Assembly (NCBI GenBank): GCA_017527825.1
Contig: JAFXPO010000030.1
Span: 61,596-125,595, forward strand
Source of the DNA: Oscillospiraceae bacterium
GTDB lineage: Bacteria > Bacillota > Clostridia > Oscillospirales > Oscillospiraceae
Reading direction: 5' to 3'
DNA: 64,000 nucleotides
The notes below the pieces were generated by a model. It made no database searches, was not told where the DNA came from, and saw nothing but the letters and a program-made list of their open reading frames with translations. The first letter of the stretch is position 1; the number at the start of each line of letters is the position of its first letter. This document shows positions 52,815-61,000 of the stretch, piece by piece. A program made the translations under genes and the position numbers.

Positions 52815-52874
52815 CCCCACCTTTCTTTGAGATTCTGCTATATCCGGTATTGCGCTACAGTTTTTGACTGACAG

Positions 52875-52893
52875 TGACAGAACGGTACTGTCA
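52875..52893 (-). other. Small hairpin in the TPR-giant intergenic gap
   Basis: TGACAG (52875-52880) pairs with CTGTCA (52888-52893) around 7 nt. The gap between the TPR stop and the giant ATG (52814) is 123 nt and holds no obvious promoter, so the giant is likely read from upstream. Confidence 0.35.
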
Positions 52894-52937
52894 TTTTGTT
52901 TACCATTCTTCAAATTCATACACCCCCGTTCCGTCAA

Positions 52938-54965
52938 TCAGCCAAGAACCGATTTCAAACTGCTCAGCAAGTCAGCCGCATCCGCTGCCACATCGGGAGA
53001 ATCGGACTCCGCCGCGGCCTCCAGATCAGCTTTTGCCTTTTTATATTCTTCTACCTGCAAGTAACATATCGCGCGATTATACAGACTCCGTGCCGCTGCG
53101 GGTTCGCCCGCATCGATTGAGGAAGTAAACTGACCGATCGCCGTCTCGTAATCCTCCATCGAAAAACTGCAAACGCCGATATAGAACCAGATGTTTTCCT
53201 TCGTTTCATCCAGTTCACAGCACTTTAACAGCACCTTTCTCGCTTTTTCATACTGTTGCGTCGAAAAGCCGGCAAGACCGACCCAGTAACAAAGATCTGC
53301 TGTCGGCTCGCCTGCCTCCATGGCGCGGCTGCCGTAATCCACCGTGTCGTTGTAGTTCCCGAGCAGGAACGAGCAGAGTGTGATCTGCGTCAGCAGATCA
53401 TAGGATTCCACATCGCTGATCTCCAAAGCGGCTTTCAGATCATCCAGCGCCGCTTGATACTGACCGACGGACAAAAATGCGGAACCCCGTAGATTATAAA
53501 GCTCAGACTCGATCCACGCATCCCGTAGTCCGCTTTCGGCTCCGGCGATAAGGCCCAATGACGCCGATTCGATCACATCCGTAAATTCGCCAAGCTGCAG
53601 CTCGCAGCGCGCCTTCAGACGATACAGCTCGTCCTTTCGGCAATAAGTCTGATCCAGTTCCACGCTCCTCGCAAGCAGCTCAGCCGCCGATGCGTACTCC
53701 CCCATCATGTATCGGGAGAGCGCGACCCACATGGCAGCCTCCTCATAGCCTTCCGTGTCGATCAAAGGCGTACCGATTTCGATGCAGCGGGCAAAATCAT
53801 CGCTGAAGTAATAGCAGATCGCCGCTTGAAGCGCGTTCAGTTTCGGGTTTGCCGCGCCATTTTTAATGGCTGATTCAAAGTCTGCCGCCGCAAGAGCGCT
53901 CTCGCCGAGCGCCATACGCGCGGAACCGCGCAGCGTATAAAGCGCGGCACGCTCGTCATTTCCTTTCTGTTTCAGACCTGCCGTGCAGCTCTCCACCGCG
54001 CCGGCGTAGTCGCCAAGCTGATACTGGCATTTCGCAATGTTGGAATAGAGCTGCATATCCGTGTAGTAATAGCTCTTTCCGAGCAGCTTGCGGAACTCTT
54101 CCGCCGCCTGCCGGTAATCACCGGCGAAGTAATATTTCGCGGCGTTCGTCTCCGTCTCAGACGGTTCGGGCTTTGCATAGGATGCTGCGGCGCTTGTCTC
54201 GGTATCGGGTTCAGACTCGATCAGGATCAGTTGGTCGCACTGATCGATCTGTGTCTGCAAGAGCTCCGTGTCCTCATAGCCCAGCTCCAGTGCAGTCTGA
54301 AAATCAGACTTTGCCGCTTCATAATTCTCACCGTAAAAGAGGATGACTCCGCGCAGGGCATACAGTTCCGCGAGATCATCCTGCTCCGCCGCTTGAAACG
54401 CAAGCTCACAGGATTGCATCGCTTCTCCTATTTTTCCCTCAAGGAGCCTGCATTGCGCAAGGCGACTGTAAAGGCTCACCTCAGAAACCGCCTCAATGGC
54501 GTCTGTCGACAGGATCTGAAGGTATGCATCCTCAGCCTCGGAATAGCGGCCCAGAAGGAACAGGACGTTGCCCTTCTCTGCGAGCGCCGTCACAGTTTCT
54601 TCATCGGATACAGCAAGCGAAAGACACTCCTCCGAAAACGCAAGCGCTTCCAAATACGCGCCGTCGTTCAACGCCTGCTCACAGCGGAGATACGCAATCA
54701 AGAAAGCGTCGGAAACGCTCATTTCCAGCGCCGAAGCATCGTTTCCATCGGATATGTTGGCCACCGCGGGACGGTCGACGTCAGACTGTTCCTCCACGGA
54801 CGCCGGTTCCCCGGCGTCGGCGTTTGTCCTTCCGGGCAGTGCCGGAACCACCAACGTCGAAACCATAGCAATGCTCAGCGCCATTGCAACAAGCCGCTTA
54901 AACCAGCTCTTATTGAAAACATGAGGTTCCGGACGGAATTCCGGAGCTATCCCCTCGTTGCTCAT
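52938..54965 (-). CDS. Exported or membrane-anchored TPR-repeat protein
   Basis: 675 aa from the ATG after AAGGAGAG; an in-frame ATG 13 codons upstream has no RBS. Residues about 20-45 form an N-terminal signal/anchor (FKRLVAMALSIAMVSTLVVPALPG), followed by an acidic Asp/Glu/Ser linker. The rest is many TPR helical pairs (for example AEKGNVLFLLGRYSEAEDAY and YALRGVILFYGENYEAAKSD), about 14 in all, with a few less regular ones in the middle. TPR arrays bind peptides or partner proteins. Lying between the SLH protein and the giant protein genes, it is a candidate assembly factor, scaffold or export-associated protein. Its GC content looks a little lower than that of the neighbouring genes. Confidence 0.85.
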   Translation of the reverse strand: MSNEGIAPEFRPEPHVFNKSWFKRLVAMALSIAMVSTLVVPALPGRTNADAGEPASVEEQSDVDRPAVANISDGNDASALEMSVSDAFLIAYLRCEQALNDGAYLEALAFSEECLSLAVSDEETVTALAEKGNVLFLLGRYSEAEDAYLQILSTDAIEAVSEVSLYSRLAQCRLLEGKIGEAMQSCELAFQAAEQDDLAELYALRGVILFYGENYEAAKSDFQTALELGYEDTELLQTQIDQCDQLILIESEPDTETSAAASYAKPEPSETETNAAKYYFAGDYRQAAEEFRKLLGKSYYYTDMQLYSNIAKCQYQLGDYAGAVESCTAGLKQKGNDERAALYTLRGSARMALGESALAAADFESAIKNGAANPKLNALQAAICYYFSDDFARCIEIGTPLIDTEGYEEAAMWVALSRYMMGEYASAAELLARSVELDQTYCRKDELYRLKARCELQLGEFTDVIESASLGLIAGAESGLRDAWIESELYNLRGSAFLSVGQYQAALDDLKAALEISDVESYDLLTQITLCSFLLGNYNDTVDYGSRAMEAGEPTADLCYWVGLAGFSTQQYEKARKVLLKCCELDETKENIWFYIGVCSFSMEDYETAIGQFTSSIDAGEPAAARSLYNRAICYLQVEEYKKAKADLEAAAESDSPDVAADAADLLSSLKSVLG

Positions 54966-54989
54966 CGGGTCTCTCCTTGCTTTTCCCTT

Positions 54990-55023
54990 GGGGACTGTCT
55001 CCAACCTTCTGGGGACAGTCCCC
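54990..55023. other. Intergenic hairpin between SLH and TPR genes
   Basis: GGGGACTGTC (54990-54999) pairs with GACAGTCCCC (55014-55023). There is no T-run on the minus strand, so it may be an mRNA processing or stability element or an attenuator, not a full terminator. Confidence 0.5.
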
Positions 55024-55039
55024 CATCGTTCAAATCGTC

Positions 55040-58000
55040 TCAGTCAAGCTGAGAATAGGCGCGATACAGGAACGTAACGATCTGACCGCGCGTGCAGCTG
55101 GCGTCCGGGCCGAACGTTGTCTCTGTCTGGCCAGTCGTGACGCCGTTCTCCGTCGCCCAAAGCACCGCATCGTAATAATATGCGCTTTCCGCAACGTCCG
55201 TGAACACATTCTCTGCCGTATCCTTCCGTTCCGTACCGATCGCACGGTACAGGAAGGTGACGACCTGGCCGCGGGTCACAGTAGCATCCGGAGAGAATGC
55301 TTCCTCGCCGGTTCCTTGAGTGATCCCCTGCTCGACTGCCCACAGTACCGCCTTATAATAGTACTGTCCGGCAACAACGTCAGTGAAATCCGTAGATGCC
55401 GCAGTGGGTTCAGGCTCACCGGCAGCTCTCCAAAGGAACGTAACGACCTGCGCGCGGTTGCATGCGTCTGCGGGGCTGAAAGTATCCTCACTGGTGCCGC
55501 TGGTGACGCCTTTTTCAAGCGCCCACTTCACGGCATCATAGAAATATGCCGTCGCGGGAACGTCTGTAAACCAGCGATCCAGACGCTCAATGACATAGTA
55601 CGAGAAGTGTTCCGTCGTAAACGAGGCGTATTCCCCGTCGTATTCAGATTCGATCAATGTTGCAGCGCCGTCGTCAGCAATGTACCAGACGTTCACAGTT
55701 CCGGCATTTTCAATCGGAACCGTGACGGTAGCCGTTCCCTCGCCAAACGAGGAAATCGTCTTTCTGTTGGACAAGATCGTCGCGCTCACAACCACGGGAG
55801 AATCTATCTTCTTGGTCGCTTCACGCTGTGCCGTTGTCATGGTGCGCTCCGCAGCAATGCCAATGAGCACCCTGACCTGGATCGAACTGCCGGCAGCCTG
55901 CTGCTCCACAGCCTTGAGCGCTTCATTGTCCAGCGTGACTGTCGCGTTCGGCATAATGAGCTTGAGCGCTTCCGCGTCAGATTTCTCAACGTTCGAAATC
56001 GTTTTCTTCGACATCGAAACGGTCGTCACTTCCGTTCCGGCAGCCGACAGATCGATCACAAGCTCCTCGACTGCACCGACCTCGGCGATGTCTTCGCTGC
56101 TGATTTCGCCAAGCGTAGCGGTGTTTCCGCTCTTGCTTGCACGGATATTCTTCAGCGTAGCAGTCTCTTTTCCAGTGTCAGTTACTTCGGTTGTAGTGCC
56201 GCCGGACACGCCGCCTGCACCGCCGCCTGCGCCACCACCTGCGCCACCGCTTGCACCGCCGCCTGCACCGCCGTCAACGCCACCTGCACCGCCGCCTGCG
56301 CCACCGCTTGCACCACCGCCTGCACCGCCAGCGCCGCCGGTCGTATCGCCGCCGGTCGTATCGCTGCCGCCTGTGCCGCCGGTCGTATCGCTGCCGGACG
56401 TGCCGCCGGTCGTATCGCTGCCGGACGTGCCGCCGGTCGTATCGCCACCGGTCGTGCCGCCGCCGATCGTAACGTCAATCGGCGTGCTGGAATCGGAAGA
56501 CGTAAACTGTGGGATCAGTGTAAGATCAGCCTTCAACTCTACAGCAGTGGATGTGCCTGTGGGATGGTAATTGGCGCTGTTCGCACTGTCTCTCCAGCCC
56601 GCGAAGGTACCGCCGCCAACCGCGTACGGCAAAGAGGTGATCTGTGTATCCGTCACCGTGATCGTTCCGCTGCCGATCGCCTGAGCGTTCGTCAACTCGA
56701 ATTTTGCAGTACCATTGCCGACAGGCAGCTTGTTGTCCTTGAGCGTCGCCGTGTAGCCGTTCATGGTCAATGTGCCCTTGGTAAGCGTTATATTCGCATT
56801 CGAAAGGTTCTCGCCGAGTGCAACCGTTCCGGTGCCATTCAGGATCAGGTTGCCGCTTTCGCTCAGTTTCAGGCCATTGGCTGTGCCGTTGGTAACGGTC
56901 AACGTACCTCCGGTGATGTTCATCGCCGAGACCGTACCGCCGGAAACCGTCTTCGCTCCGGTGCCGCTGACGGTCATCGAGGCAACTGTACCGCCGGAGA
57001 CGCTCGCCACACCGGTGTCACTGACGGTCATCGTCGCTATCGCGCCGTTCTCACTCACATTTGCAACGCCGTTTGTAACAGTCATCGTGGTGACCGAGCC
57101 GTATCCGCTCACGGTCGCCGTACCACCGCTGACGGTTAGGTTATCGTAAATCGTGCCGTATTCGCTCAGCGTGACCGTGCCTGCGCTGACGTCCATATCA
57201 TGAACCTTGCCGCCAACACTTGTTGCGGAGCCGCCCTTGATATCCGCCGTGCCGCCGGTCTTGACCTCCATCGTTCCGGTCACAGTTCCACCGGTCACGG
57301 TTACAGCTCCGTCGTCAACATCCACATCCTTGATCGTGCCGCCGGAAACCGTCTTTGCTCCCGTACCGCTGACGGTCAGCTTGTCGGTGATCGATCCACC
57401 GGTCATATTCAGAATACCGGTACTGCCGAACGATGCCGTTGTGACCGTACCGACGCTGATATCCGCCGTGCCGCTGCTGACGGTCAGTGTTGTGACCGCA
57501 CCGCCAACAGAACTGTTTGTGCCGCTCATAATGTTGGCTGTGCCGCCCGTGACCGTCAGCGTGGTAACCACAGCGCCGCCGCTCGTGCTGTTATCGGCAC
57601 TTGTGATATTCGCAGCGCCGCCGGTCTTGATCTCCATCGTACCGGTCACCGTGCCGCCGGTCATGTTCAGCGAAGCAGTACCGATTCCAACTTCCACATC
57701 CTTGATCGTGCCGCCGGAAACCGTCTTCGCACCCGTACCGCTGACGGTCAGCTTGTCGGTGATCGAGCCGCCGGTCATCGTCAGCGCGCCGGTGCTGCTG
57801 ACATCCATCTTGGTAATCACGCCGTTGTTGATCGTCGCAGTACCGTAGGACAGGCTGTACTTGGCATACTCCCCGTCAGCCAGCGTCGCCGTGGTGTTGA
57901 ACGTCACATCACCGCCGGACTGAGTGACGGCATCCTTGGTTCCGTCTGTGTTATAGACCTTGGCAGAGCCGCCCACCGAAACCGTACCGCCGCTGACATT

Positions 58001-61000
58001 CATATGATCCGTGACTTTGCCACCCATCATTGTCAGCGAGGTCGTCGCGTTCTCATCCTTCTTGCTGACGATCATCCTGGTAATCACACCGTTGTTGATC
58101 GTCGCAGTACCGTCAGACAGGCTGTACTTGGCATACTCCCCATCAGCCAGCGTCGCGTCGGTATTGATCGTCACCGTGCCGCCGCTCTGAGTAATGGCGT
58201 CAGTATCCGAAGCTGTGTGGTAGACCTTAGCGTGCTCCGTTACGGACACCGTGCCGCCGCTGACGGTTAGGTTATCGTAAATCGTGCCGTATTCGCTCAG
58301 CGTGACCGTGCCTGCGCTGACGTCCATATCATGAACCTTGCCGCCAACGCTTGTTGCGGAGCCGCCCTTGATATCCGCCGTGCCGCCGCTGACGGTCATT
58401 TTATCGGTAACATCGCCGCCAGTCATGGTCAGCGTGCCGGTGCCGCTGACGTCCATCTTGATGATGGTTCCCTTGTTGATCAGCGCTGTGCCGTCGGAAA
58501 GGTCATAACTGACATGATCTCCGCCCAGTGTAGCGTCGCTCGTCAGCGCGCCGCCGATCTGCTCAATGGTCTTGATTTCAACCGTGTCCGCTTCTCTCTT
58601 TTTTGCTCCGGTGTTATAGATCTTGGTGGGTGTCACAGTTTCGCCCTGCGTCAGATCCGCCAGGAAAACCTCGCCGTTGCTCACATACAGCGCGGAGCCG
58701 TTTGCTCTCGCATTGACATCTGTGCCAACGAGCCTGACTTTGCCACCGCTGACGCTGACGAGCGCTTCCTCGGAGAAATGGTTAACGTGCTTGACCACAC
58801 AGCTCGTGAAAATCACACCGTCCGACCCAGTGTTCTTGATATCAACGACCGGGACGTTCATCTCCTCACTATCGTTCCACTTCGGCAATTCATCGGTCTG
58901 AAGCGTCGCATAGCTGATGGATGCAGTGGAACCACCGTCAGCGCTCAATGCGGTTCCGCCCGCATAAGCGCTTCCTGTCCACCTCGTCTGTCCAACCAGC
59001 TTCAGATTTGCAGCGTTTGCACTGTCGCCGGTCAAGGCGAGAGACGATGCGTTTGCCGTATCGTTCGCCATGCTCAGTGCGGTCGCACCTTTGATCAAAC
59101 CGACCACGGTCTTTTCGCTCGCAGTCGACACTCTCGCGCCCACAAGCTTCATACCGACGCTGTCGTTGCCCGTGGCTTCCGCGTTGACCGTACCCTGCAT
59201 CTCGACCGTTGTTCCGCTGCCGAAGTCAAGCGCGACGCCGTTCGCATTGCTGTTTGTGACGGCCCAAGACGCCTGAGTCGCAATGACGGGCGCCATCGTG
59301 ATGTCCGCGTTGGAGACCTGAATGCCATAGGCAAGACCGCCGTTGACGGTCAACTCGCCCTCTGTAGTAAGCTTCGCCTTGGCGGTGGCGCTTTCGCCGT
59401 CCACCTTGATGGAATCAAATGCGCTCCCGGACTCGAGCGTCACGTCCGTCTTGCCCAGTATCAGATCATGTTCGTCACGCGCGCCGGCGAGAATCATCTT
59501 GCCGACATACGTAACCGCATCGCTGTCACCGTAGCTGCGCGTCCAGGTTCCGGCATCGGTCGTGTTCACCGTCAGACTGTTGCTGGTCTTGAACTTCGGG
59601 CCGACGACGTTTGCAAAGCTGCCTTCGATCAGCATCTCGTCAGCGTTCGCAGATTCCACATAGAGATACGCATTTTCACCGGAGAAATTCTTCTGAACAC
59701 CCTCGGTTACGTTGTCCACCTTGGCATACCGGCCAAGGTAAACAGACGCATTTTCGATCTTAACGGTCTCAACATCGCTTGTTGCGTTAAGGATCTTATA
59801 CTCATATCCGTCGCCGCTGACGCCATCAATACGAACGACCGCATTGCCCTGCGCAACAAGAGCGTACTTATCGCCTTGGATCTTTTTGTCCGCTTCTGTT
59901 GCGGTCAGAGTCACGTTGCCCTCTTTCACAAGAACAGCAGTCATTCCGGTGTTCTCACAGATAACGGAATAGTTCTCCAGCGTAACATTGGGTGTCGTAC
60001 CCTGAACGTACAGACCGGTTCCGCTCGGAACGGTGATCGCACCGCTGCCCTGTGACTCAGACCCGGCTTCACCGAGTTTGAAGTTCGTCACAGTACCGCC
60101 GTTAACGTCTACGCCATAGGCGCCGGCCGCTGTGCTGCCGAAGCTGTTCGTTCCGGCGAGGTTCAGCGTACCCATGACCTCAGCCGCCGTGCTGCCCTCT
60201 GCGGTGCTCGAGACAGCGTATCCGGTCAGGTTGAGTACGCAGTTGGTTCTGACACGCAGGCCGTATGTGGTGCCGGTGATCGTCTTATTTGATTCCGTAC
60301 CGGTTAGTGTGACCGTGCCGCCATTGACATAGGCACCGGTTTTTGCTCCCGTAAAAGCGTAGTCGGTCAGCGTGACCGTACCGCCTTCCACGTTCAGCGC
60401 GGCCTCGGTATCCGCTGTCGAAGCGGTGGTCGTCATCGTGCCGAAGCCGTTAGCGGTATCGTCAAACACGTTCGTCACGGTGCTGTTCGCGCTCTTGAGA
60501 CCGTTGATCGTACCGGTGAAGGTGTTCTCGCCCTTCAGATTCAGCGTGCTGCTGCCGCTGACGTCCGCGGCGGACTTGCCGGATACGGCAGCGCCGTCGA
60601 GCGTGACCGTGCTGGCGCCGTCGATCTTGAGGCCGGCCGCGGAGTTGTTCGCGTCTGTGATCGTCACGTTGGTCATCGTCACAGTCGAAGCGCCGGTGAC
60701 ATACGCGCCATAGTCGTCGTCTGCGTCGCTCGCGCTCTTATCATAACCCGAGATCGCGTAGTTGGAGAGCTTGATGTGAGCGCCGCCCTTAACCGTAACG
60801 CCGGTTCCGTACTTGTAGCTTGCCGCTTCGCCCTCTTCCAGCCTGTCGCCAATCAGATTGCTCTTTGTTTCGCCGGTCAGCGTTCCAATCAGCGAGACGA
60901 CATTCTCACTGCTTCCAACGCTGTCAACGACAACGCCGTCGACCTTGCCGTAAATCGCGTTGGTACGGAGGGTGACGACCGTGTTCGCGTCACCCTTGAC

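Noticed and set aside
52919..52937. Upstream TTG (52937) or ATG (52919) as the giant gene start
   Set aside because: The ATG at 52814 gives a normal signal peptide and better RBS. The upstream ATG remains possible (extended signal peptide); TTG has no RBS.
56198..56470. Possible CRISPR array, because of short tandem units
   Set aside because: The units are contiguous, in frame and encode a Gly/Thr/Asp linker; there are no unique spacers and no cas genes.
55680..56570. Plus-strand Pro/Val-rich frame opposite the SLH gene spacer
   Set aside because: It is the reverse complement of the Gly-rich minisatellite linker, giving an artificial Pro-rich protein.
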